DNA of 64,000 nt from Ctena decussata. Taxonomy: Eukaryota > Mollusca > Bivalvia > Lucinida > Lucinidae. The stretch covers positions 317,501 to 381,500 of the forward strand of contig OZ022498.1 of assembly GCA_963989385.1 (NCBI GenBank), written 5' to 3'. The translations under genes were made by a program, and so were the position numbers. Every line of letters begins with the position of its first letter. Position 1 is the stretch's first letter. Positions 1 through 12,000 of this stretch are shown here, piece after piece. The notes under the pieces are model-generated. The model ran no database searches. It was given only the letters and a program-made list of their open reading frames with translations, and was not told the origin of the DNA.

Positions 1-52
1 GAAAGACCCAGAAAATCCTACTAAAGAGAGTATACAGGAAATGGAGATTAAG
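1..52 (+). CDS. WDR35: WDR35 exon (first in window, partial)
   Basis: Reads [17 protein letters not shown] in the frame starting at base 2 and ends at the donor AG|gtatgt. The exon is cut by the window edge. It joins in phase 0 to the next exon, [11 protein letters not shown]. Confidence 0.8.
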
Positions 53-3000
53 GTATGTTGTACAGTATATTGGGAAAAAGAATACTGTATTTCATATGAT
101 AAATGCTACAGGGCACATTGCAGTCAGATGTCCTATAAATGGCATTCTTATGAAAAAAGAAAAAGAGCAATACATAACAGATTTGGCAGTCTAAATTCTT
201 TCTTGCTAGACCTTGGGAACTTTCCATAGAAATAGTGAGAGAGATGTATATTAAAGAGGTGGCATTTATTAGAATGTAATATTTCCAAATTCATACAAGA
301 TCTCTTCACAAAATGTTGAGACCTAGAGAACCTGACCCTTTAACTCCAATTTCAGCTTTACTCTGTTATGTCCCTTCATAAATTCTATAAAAGTGAATTT
401 TTGTCTGCTCATTGCCTTTGAGGTGAATGGGTAGACTTTCTGGACAAGAAATTCTGCCATTTGGCTGTGGGGGGGAGTGGGTGGGTCAGTGGGGGGGGTG
501 GGGGGGGGATCTTCTGTTAAAAATGATAGATGGATGACTTGCAATTGCACTTCCTTTTTAACAGTATTTCTGTCATATCATGGTGATGGGAGGCTGATAA
601 TGAAAGGCTGTGTGCAGTGAAAACCAGTTTACGGATGGAAAAATTTTCACCTCCAGTGGGTCTTGAGCCCGGGAACTTTAGATCAGCAGGCCAGCACATA
701 ATCTACTGAGCTACTGGGGCTCCATTTTTGAAGAGTTTGTTGTCCATGGAAGCAAACAAGAAGTCTCAAAAGTTGTTTCTTTGTGTAAAAATGGCAGGAG
801 AAATGGCAGTATACCCATACACCAGAATAAGAACAATAACTCAAAGTATCTTATTTCAGTTTTTGATCAGGTTATCCCCTTCTTCAGTTTCTAATCATAG
901 TAAGAACAATAATAACACCGAGTCCCTTATTTCGGTTTTGATCAGGTTATCCCCCTTCTTCAGTTTCTAATACATGTATTAGTAAGAACAGTAACTCTAA
1001 GTCCCTTAGTTCAGTTTTGATTGGGTATTACCCTTCTTCAGTTTCTTAAGTGGCTTATAACAAATACATATTCATGCAAATTTGTACAAATGTCAAGAAT
1101 AACAGATGTGTCAAAACAAGAGCCATAACTCTGTTTTGGAGTTTCTATAGAGTTACGTTTGTCTTAATTTCAAACAATGCAGGTTCATATGGACTATAAA
1201 TGAAAAAAAAAAAAATCATTTTACGTGGACATTATTCCATAAAGCTTAGTTCCCTGGGCCATATTCTTATTTCTGGGTGATAAATATGGCAAGAAAGGGG
1301 TCTTTTTGTTTTGTTATACTCAACTTTATTTTGTTTGTATATTTAGTCTCTCAGAGATACAAGAGACTTGTTAGAGAAAATCGGGATCAACGATGCCCAG
1401 CAGTTTATAGAAGACAACCCTCATCCAAGACTCTGGTAAGCTGCTATTTCTACTAAAATTTAAAATGTTACTTAGTATTTAAACTTTGACAACATATTCT
1501 GTATATGTCACAGCCACAAAGAAAGACAATCAGAAATCCTTGAAACGAGACTGTTGTACATTAAAAATGCTCAATTTTAGACTTTTATTGACTTGTTGTG
1601 AAGTAGTAGATATTCAGTGGATAGCAACAAATTGTTGGCAATGAACTTTAGACCATATCAGTATGCTTGTTCAGAGTTTAGAGAAAATAAGGAAGAGACA
1701 AAATACTAAAAAAATGGTAACATTTTAGTGTTCTTCATAAAATTTGCTGAAACACCTTGAAATAAGTGATAATTTGTGATGATAATTTATAAAAATGTTA
1801 AAAGTTCCCCTCTGGTTCCTAATATTTGAATAATCAGTGCACATATGTAAATAAATGCCTACAAAATTCATCAAAAGGAAGACATTACAAAGGATTTGAA
1901 TTTGTTTAAAAGAAAAAATGTGGAACAGGTCTGGTATTTATGTTGTTTTTTATTTGGCTGATTTAACCCTTTTCAGCTCTACTGTAGGAAAGTACAGGGA
2001 GCTGTTGTTGTCACTCTGACATCGGCATTGGTGTGGGTGTAAACATTACACTTTAAAGTTTTACCACACAATTTGTTTTATGCGATGGGCAAGGCCCTGT
2101 CAGGCAAGCTATCTGGTATCCTGACAGGTCTTATATGCTTAGTGGCCCATGAAGAGGGACATAGGCAAAAGGTGCAGAACGCAAAAAGTGGCATCTGATC
2201 AGGGTCTGCATTATTTGCAAAAAACAAATTTGTATTTGTAAAAATGGTTAAAATAAACTAATTCAAATATCTGTCTACTGACAAATGGACAATTTATAAG
2301 GACAGAAGTGTCCATTAGTCATAAATGGCTTAATCACTGCAACATTTGGACAGCCATGGTATCATGGCTTTTGGTTGCTTCTTTCAGGAGACTGTTAGCA
2401 GAATCTGCCCTGGAACAGTTGAATCTGAAGGTGGCGGAGCAGGCTTTTGTCCGCTGTAAAGATTACCAAGGCATCGAGTTTGTTAAAAGACTTGGAAATC
2501 TTCAGGTAACATATGTATAGAGGTAAATTCATTTTGGCACAGTTTGTAAAAAGACTTGGAAATCTCCAGGTAACATATGTATTGGGAGGTAAATTCATTT
2601 TGGCACAGTTTGTAAAAAGACTAGGAAATCTCCAGGTAACATATGTATTGGGAGGTAAATTTATTTTGGCACAGTTTGTAAAAAGACTAGGAAATCTCCA
2701 GGTAACATATGTATTGGGAGGTAAATTTATTTTGGCACAGTTTGTGCAAAGATAAAACAAAATAAAGGGCCTCAAATATTACATGTAATAAAACACTTGT
2801 CTGGTGGTAATTTTCTTTATTATATGAAATAGAAACTTGTCAAATTAAGGTGCTGCCATTTTAAACTGAAAACTTTGTAGGTATAATCATTAAATGAGTA
2901 CATGAGGATCTTTAAGTTATTTTGTCATTGTTCAAGGTCATTCCTATTCATCTCTTTTCCAAAGCCATTGAACTTATTTAAGCCAAATTTCATAGCAAGC

Positions 3001-6000
3001 CTGCATGATTTAGAGCATTGAAATTAAGTGTATGTTCAAATGGTTGTGATCACATGACCAAGATGGCCATCATGCCCATATATGGTAATGTCCTGTAAAG
3101 TAAACTAAACCCTGTCTGCATGTTTGATTTTAAAACCTTGCAAGTTTCTTTTCCTTTCAAGATAACATAGCATACTTTAATGATTCTAAATGCTGCACCC
3201 ACCCCCACCCCCACCCCCACCCCCCACCCCCCAAGCATACACACACATACATAATACCACTATTTTTCTTCTCAACCTAGTTTTCTAAAGGGGAGATCCT
3301 GATTTTGATTTCAGAGTGAGAATATGAAACAAGCTGAGGTGGCGGCCTACTTTAGAAGATTTGAGGAGGCAGAGAGAAAATATCTTGATATGGATAGAAG
3401 GTACTGTTGAAGTAGTTTAAGATCTATATCTACACCACTGTTATTTGGCATACATTTTTAGCTCACCTGGCCCGAAGGGCCATAGTGAGCTATTGTCATA
3501 CCAATGCGTCTGGTGTGCGTCGTGCGTCGTCACGAAATTTGTCTGTCAACACCTAAAACAAATATTCAAACATCTTCTTCTGTAAAACTACTGGTCCCAT
3601 GGTTTTCAAATTTCACATGGAGCATGACCTGACTCCAGGGTCTCAGAATTGTAAAATTGGGTCAGGTTGAAAATCTAAGATGGCCGCCATTACTAAAAAT
3701 AGCAAAAACAACAAAATAAACTTCTTCTCCAGAACCACTGGGTATATTTGTCTGAATTTTGGCATGGAACATCAGTGAAACCTTGGTATTCAAAATTGTT
3801 AAAAATGAAAAAAATCTGTAGCGGAGTTTTGTCACAGTGACCTACTTTCTGTTTACATGTGTAATTTTGCTCAAATGCCAATGTCAAAAAATGACATATT
3901 TAAACAACTTCAAACAACTTCTTCTCTAAAACCACTGAACCCATGGATCTCAAGTTTCACATGGAGCATGACCAGACTGCAGGGTTTCAAAATTGTAAAA
4001 TTGGGTCAGGTCAAGAATCCAAGATGGCTGCCGTTACTAAAAATAGCAAAAACAACAAAATCAACTTCTCCAGAACCATTTTGTATATTTGGTTGAAAGT
4101 TTGCATGGAACATAAGTGGGACCTTGGTATTGAAAAATGTAAAAATAAAAAAAATCTATAGCGGAATTAGGTCACAGTGACCTACTTAGCGTTTAAAAGG
4201 CCGATTTTGCTCAAATGTCAATATCTAAAGAAAATGCAACCAATTCTGACCAGATTAGGTCAGAAATGGTTCTTGAATGGAATTATTTCAATTTTGTGCC
4301 AGTTGACTATCCAAGATGGCCACCATGGGGGCCGTTACTAAAAATAGCACAAACATAAAAATGACAATTACTCAAGAACCCTTGAATGGAATTGGACCAA
4401 TTTTGTGTCAGAATGTTCCTTGCATGAAGCCGTTTCGATTTAATTGCAATTTGGCATTCCAAGATGGCCGCCATCTGGTGTTACTAAAAATAGCACAAAC
4501 ATAAAAATGACAATTACTCAAGAACCCTTGAATGGAATTGGACTAATTTTGTGTCAGAATGTTCCTTTCATGAATGTGTTTCGATTAATTGCAATTTGGC
4601 ATTCCAAGATGGCCGCCATCTGCCGTTACTAAAAATAGCACAAAACATGAAAATGACAATATCTCTCAGTAACCACTGAATGGATTTTGACGAAATTTGT
4701 GTCAAAATGATTCTTGCATTGAGATGTTTCAAAAATATCTAACTGTAGACCAGTCATATTGGCCTCTGTTACTAAAAATAGAAAAATGTGAAAATTAGAA
4801 AATCTCAATGGAATTGGGTTAATTTTGTGTCAGAATGGTCCTTTCATTAAGCTTTTTCGATTTTTTGCATTTTGGCATTCCAAGATGGCCGCCATCTGCC
4901 ATTACTAAAAATAGCACAAAACATGAAAATGACAATATCTCAGTAACCGCTGAATGGATTTTGACGAAATTTGTGTCAAAAATGATTCTTGCATTGAGAT
5001 GTTTGAAAAATATCTAACTGTAGACCAGTCATGTTGGCCTCTGTTACTAAAAATAGAAAAATGTGAAAATTAGAAAATCTCAATGGAATTGGACCAAATT
5101 TGTGTCAAAATGGTCCTTGCTTGAAGGCTTTTAGATTTTTTACATTTTAGCAATCCAAGATGGCCGCCATCTGCCATTACTAAAATAGTACAAAACATGA
5201 AACTGGCAATATCTCAGTAACCCCTGAATGGATTTTGATGAAATTTGTGGCAAAATGATTCTTGCATTGAGGTGTTTCAAAAGTAAATATATAAAGACCA
5301 GGCAAGTTGGCCTCTGTTACTAAAAGTAGCAAAATGTGAAAATGAGAAATTCTCAGTGGAATTGGACCAGTTTTGTATCAGAATGGTCCCGTTGCGCAAT
5401 AGCCAGGTGAGCGATATCAGGCCCATTTGGGCCTCTTGTTAGCAAGAGACAGTGCTTCAGATTAGAAAGAGTAACAGGGATAAGTTTTGCATATTTGCCC
5501 ACAAATGTAGGATGAAGGAGTATAGTAGTATGGCCAATATATGAAGTGAAAATATGTATATAGGTATATAGAGTGTATAACTGACCAGTCGAACTTTTTT
5601 AGCCTAGTGGTTTTGTGCTCGCTTTATAATCTTGGGGTTGTGAGATTGATCCCCTGTCGGGGCCCTCTACAGATTTTTCTCCTCCGACTACAACCCATAC
5701 ACCATAATGTCTGTGACAGTGTATGGGTAGGGATCCATTATAATCTTTCATGTTTTCGAAGGGAGACAACTTGTGACTTGCTGGTTGCTACTGATGACAA
5801 AAATCCTATCCAGGGAGAGCAATTTTTTTCTTGCATACCGGATAAGGATGTCCTCGTGTTTCTCCTGTACCTACAAATCTTATCTCATCCATGTTACCTC
5901 ACCCTGGACCGGATAAAAATCATGAGCATTCAATGCATTGGAACTCATGTATCTGCGTCATCAAGTGACGCTGGCTTTTTAGCTCACCTGTCAAGGTGAG

Positions 6001-9000
6001 CTTATAGTATAGCCTTGGTCCATCGTCCGTCGGCGTCGGCGGCGGCGTCCATACTTTTCAACACCAATATCTCCTAAACCAGCAAGCTGATCGTGATCAA
6101 ATTTTATGTGTAGCATTGTTTGGGTGGGGGATTGACTGCATTAGGTTTAAAGGTAGATTGGATTGGAACTGTGGTTGCCATGGCAACATATAGCTCCCAT
6201 AGACTTATAATGGGAAAAACTTCTTAAATCTTCTTCTCTGAAACCATGAGGCCCAGAGCTTACATATTTGGTATGTACCAATTTCTAGTGGTCCCCTACG
6301 TAAATCCTGCCAACCATGCCCCTGGGGCCCAAATTGGCTACACCCCGGGGGTCATTAGCTCCCATAAACTTACAATGGGAAAATCTTCAAAAATCTTCTT
6401 TTCTGAAACCATGAGGCCCATAGCTTATATATGTAGCATGTAGCAATGTCTAGTGCTCCCCTACTAAAATCCTGCCACCCATGCCCCTGGGGCTCAAATT
6501 GGCCACGCGGAAAGGGGGTCATTTGTTTATATATAGCTATAGAGCCTAAGAACCTTCAAAAATCTTCTTCTCTGGAACCATGAGGCCCACAGCTTATATA
6601 AAGGGTATGTAGCAATGTTTAGTGGTCCCCTACATAAATCCTGCCAACCAAGCCCCTGGGGTCCAAATTGGCCACACCCCAGGGTCATAAGCTCCCATAG
6701 ACTCATAATGAGAAAATCATAAAAAATCTTCTTCTCTGAAACCATGAGGCCCATAGCTTACATATTTGGTATGTAGCAATGTCTAGTGGTTCCCTACATG
6801 ATTCCTTCCAACCATGCCCCTGGGGCCCATATTGGCCACACCCCGGGGGTCATTTGCTCCCATAGACTTACAATGGAAAAAATCTTTAAAATTTTCTTCT
6901 CTGAAACCACGAGGCCCAGAGCTATATATTTTGCATGTAGCAATGTCTAGTGGTCCCCTACATAAATCCTGCCAACCATGCCCCTGGGGCTCAAATTGGC
7001 CACGCCCAAGGGTCATTAGCTCCAATAGACTTACAATGGGAAAACCTTAGAAAATTTTCTCTGAAACCATGAGGCCCAGTGCTTATCTATATAGCATGTA
7101 GCAATGTATAGTGTTCCCCTACATAAATCCTACCAACCATGCCCCTGGGGTGCAAATTGGCCACACCCCGGGGTCATTAGCTCCTATTGACTTACAATGA
7201 GAAAATCTTCAAAAATCTTCTCTGAAACCATGAGTCCCAGAGCTTATATATGTAGCATGTGGCAATGTCTAGTGGTCCCCTACATAAATCCTACCAACCA
7301 TGCCCCTGGGGTGCAAATTGGCCACACCCCGGGGTCATTAGCTTCCATAGACTTACATTGGGAAAATCTTAAAAAATCTTCTTCTCTGAAACCATGAGGC
7401 CCAGAGCTTATATATGTAGCATGTAGCAGTGTCTGGTGGTTCCCTACATAAATCCTGCCATCGATGCCCCTGGGGTCCAAATTAGCCACACCCTTGGGGT
7501 CATTAGATCCCATTGACTTACAATGGGAAAATCTTCTTCTCTTAAAACATGAGGCCCAGAGCTAACTTCTTTAGTATGTTGCAACGTTTAGGTCTCCAAC
7601 TTAAATCCTGCTAACCATGCCCCCTGGGGTCCAAATTGGCCATGCTGCTCCCATAGACTTATAATGGGAAAGACTTCAAAAGTCTTCTTTTCTGAAACCA
7701 TGAGGCTCAGAGCTAACATATTAAGCATGCAGCAATGTCTAGTCATCCCCTGCACAAGCACCTGAGGTCCAAACTGGCCACACCCGAGGGGGTTGTTTGT
7801 TTGTATAGAGCTATATAGCTAAAGAACCTTCAAAAATCTTCTATGAAACCATAAGGCCAAGAGCTTATGTATTTAGTATGTAGCAATGTTTAGCAGTCCT
7901 CTACATAAATCCTGCCAATCAAGCCCCTGGGGGTCCAAACTTGCCACACCCCATGGGGTCATAGAATCCTATAGAATTGAAGCCTGTTTATTAGCTTACC
8001 TGAGCTGGAAGCTTACATTTTAGGACTCAGGTGAGCGGTTGTTGCCCTTGGGCTACTTGTTACATGATGACGTCACAAAGACAGCAAAAATGATGTCAAT
8101 TTATGCACGCCAGCGGCTAACGTAAAGAACCAAATGGTGGTTGTTGAAAGCGTCGTCTTCTTTCAAAATCAAATGGAAACCGCTGAAGCACTAGAACTGC
8201 TTATGTTAACAAGTTCAAAAGTTAAAACAAAACATGGTGTGCAAGAAAAAGTGTCTGTCATGGGTTTGAGGTGTGGATAGAAAAATCAGTCACTCGCGAT
8301 CACTGTTCGGCATCACTCGAAAAGCCTTGTGATGCCGGACAGTCACCCTCGTGAAGAATTTTTCTATCCACACCTCGCACCCATGAAAGATACTTATAAG
8401 CTTGCCTGTACGAGAATACAGAGAGCAATTATTGTCACTTGGACGTTGCTTAGGTGTGGGGGTTACACTTTAAAGTTTCACGTTAAAGTTTTTTTTATGT
8501 GATGGGCAAGTCACTGCAGGCGAGCTATCCTGTACGGGCACAGATTTTGTTTCCTTTAAGAGTAGCACTTAGTTTGCAAGTGATATCTTTAGCATCATTA
8601 AAGTAACGCATATAATCAACTAGGGAATCTATAAAAGGATATGGAGAACCGATAAATGTCAAGGAAAAATCACTGAATTTTGAAGTGGAGTACAAGTGGT
8701 TTGTGACATAACTCAGTTATTGTATTGACAGGGATCTTGCTGTAAGCCTGCGGAAGAAGTTAGGAGACTGGTTCCGTGTTGTACAGCTACTGAAGACAGG
8801 ATCTGGTGGAGATGATGTACAGTTAGAAGAGGCTTGGAATGCTATCGGAGATTATTACGCTGACAGACAGAAATGGTAGGTGCTGTATTGGAGATTATTA
8901 GGCTGACAGACAGAAATGGTAGGTGCTGTATTGGAGATTATTATGCTGACAGACAGACATGGTACAGGTAGGTGCTGTATTTGAGATTATTATGCTGACA

Positions 9001-12000
9001 GACAGAAATGGTAGGTGCTGTATTGGAGATTATTATGCTGACAGACTGAATGGTAGGTGCTGTATTGGAGATTATTACGCTGACAGGCAGTAATGGTAGG
9101 TGCTGTATTGTAGATTATTATGCTGACATACAGAAATGGTAGGGGCTGTATTGAAGATTATTAGGCTGACAGACAGAAATGGTAGGTGCTGTATTGGAGA
9201 TTATTACGCTGACAGACAGAAATGGTAGGTGCTGTATTGGAGATTATTAGGCTGACAGACAGAAATGGTAGGTGCTGTATTGGAGATTATTACGCTGATA
9301 GACAGAAATGGTAGGTGCTGTATTGGAGATTATTACGTTGACAGACATAAATGGTAGGTGCTGTATTGGAGATTATTACGCTGACAGACAGAAATGGTAG
9401 GTGCTGTATTGGAGATTATTACGCTGACAGGCAGAAATGGTAGGTGCTGTAATATAGATTATTACGCTTACAGGCAGAAATGGTAGGTGCTGTAATGGAG
9501 ATTATTACGCTGACAGACAGAAATGGTAGGTGCTGTATTGGAGATTATTACGCTGACAGACAGAAATGGTAGGTGCTGTATTGCAGATTATTAGGCTGAC
9601 AGACAGAAATGGTAGGTGCTGTATTGGAGATTATTAGGCTGACAGACAGAAATGGTAGGTGCTGTATTGGAGATTATTACGTTGACAGACATAAATGGTA
9701 GGTGCTGTATTGGAGATTATTACGCTGACAGACAGAAATGGTAGGTGCTGTATTGGAGATTATTACGCTGACAGGCAGAAATGGTAGGTGCTGTAATATA
9801 GATTATCACGCTTACAGGCAGAAATGGTAGGTGCTGTAATGGAGATTATTACGCTGACAGACAGAAATGGTAGGTGCTGTATTGGAGATTATTACGCTGA
9901 CAGACAGAAATGGTAGGTGCTGTATTGGAGATTATTATGCTGACAGACAGAAATGGTAGGTGCTGTATTGGAGATTATTATGCTGACAGACAGAAGTGGT
10001 AGGTGCTGTATTGGAGATTATTACGCTGACAGACAGAAGTGGTAGGTGCTGTATTGGAGATTATTACGCTGACAGACTGAAATGGTAGGTCCTGTATTGG
10101 AGATTATTACGCTGACAGACAGAAATGGTAGGTGCTGTATTGGAGATAATTACGTTGACAGACAGAAATGGTAGGTGCTGTATTGGAGATTATTACGCTT
10201 ACGGCAGAAATGATACATGCTGTATTGGAGATTATTACGCTGACAGACAGAAATGGTAGGTGCTGTATTCGAGATTATTATGCTGACAGACAGAAATGGT
10301 AGGTGCTGTATTGGAGATTATTACGCTGACAGTCAAAGGCTCTGGGGGAGCTTTTAATTAAGGGAGTCTCCATCATCGTCCCTCTACAATTTGAAATGAA
10401 TTCTCCTCAGAAAGAACTGGGCCAGTTGTAAACAAATTTCATATGTAGTCTCCAGGGGCAAGGGGAATGAAAAGTTGTTCAATCTGTCCTGGTGACATTA
10501 CCAACATGGCCACCATGCTCATATATGGTAAAAACCGATAAAATAACTTCTTCTCCAGAGCCAATTGACCAGTGGCCTTGAAGCTTAGTATGTAGCACTG
10601 GGTACCTGAGTACTACCAAGATTCTATATTATGACCTTGGGTTGACCTTCACCTTTTTTTACACCAAGGTCAAATTTGCTTTCCTGTCCTTTTATATGGG
10701 AAAATTCTAGAACATAAGATCTCATGGAAATTGTTGAAGATTTTTGCCTAAAATTTGGTATGTACAGTCATCCTAATAAAAACATGGCAAATTGTGAATA
10801 CAAGAGGTAAAGTTCATTCTTTGACCTTTACTCCAGGTCTTTTATATTTCGTCAATTTCAGTCATCCCTGTAAAAGCCACTAGGCCAATTTTAATCAAAT
10901 TACATATAGAGCCTCCAGGGGTTGAGAGAATGTAAATTTGTTCAAACAGTCCAGGTCATGTGACCAACTTGGTGACCATGTACATATATGGTAAAAATCT
11001 TCTTCCCCAGAACCAGTTGACACATGACCTTGAAACTTGGTATGAAGCATTGGGTACACAAGTACATGAACTACCAAGATCATTTGTTCAAATGATATCC
11101 TTGGGTTGACCTTGACCTTTTTTACGGCAAGGTAAACTATGCTTTCAGGTGCCTAAAAGTTGGTATATACACTCAACTGAATGAGTATCTGAAGATTTGT
11201 GAGCACAAGAGGTCAAGGTCATTCTATGACCTTTGCCCCAAATTTCTTATATTTAGACAAGTTTAGACATCGCAAAAGCCAATTGTAATCAAATTTCATA
11301 TAGAGCCTCCAGGGGCTGAGGCAATGAAAATTTATTCAAATGGTCCAGGTCACATGACCAGCATGGCCCCCATGCCTGTATATGGTAAAGAACCTTTAAA
11401 AATCTTATTCAGCGGAACTATTAGACCTATGGCCTTGGGATGTAGCATCAGAGACCCAATTACTACCAAGATTGGTCAAATGATTACCTTGGGTTGACTT
11501 TGACTTTTTTTTACGGCAATGTCAAATAGGCTTTCTGGTGTTTTTACATGGGAAATGTTTAGTAAATGTAAGAGTTCAGTGAACTTGTAGAAGATTTTGG
11601 TTGAAAAGTTGATAAAAACAGTCATTGAGTATATGAATATTTTTGAGTACAAGAGGTCAAGGTCATGCTTTGACCTTTAACCCGTGTCTTTCATATTTTG
11701 ACAGTTTAAAACTATCAGGTTTGTTTAAATGGTGACCCTAGTTTGACATTTGATCTTGTACTCAGATAAGTGCTTCAGGGCCTCAGGGCCATCTTTTTTG
11801 TGATAATTTTGTCCTGTCAGTCTTTAGAGCTATAATAATTGTGAAATGCTTAGCACTATTTGTTCTAATCCAAGAAATCTTTTCTTCTCTTGCTAGGTTG
11901 CAGGCTGTGACCTACTATGTTCAAGGTCGTAACCAAGAGAGACTGGCAGAGTGTTATTACCTGCTAGAAGACTATGCTGGCTTGGAGAAGATGGTAACCA

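Noticed and set aside
2513..2755. Open frame with repeated peptide ([16 protein letters not shown] type)
   Set aside because: It arises because the repeated unit is 66 bp (divisible by 3). It lies in an intron past the true donor and has no start or splice support.
6246..7513. ORFs of 60-80 codons on both strands with MGANDPRG- or [16 protein letters not shown] repeats
   Set aside because: They come from the ~165-bp array of element B; the frames are interrupted and reappear in each unit on both strands.
8846..10334. CRISPR-like regular direct repeats
   Set aside because: The 43-bp units are contiguous with no unique spacers, and the first unit is a eukaryotic exon end. It is a minisatellite.
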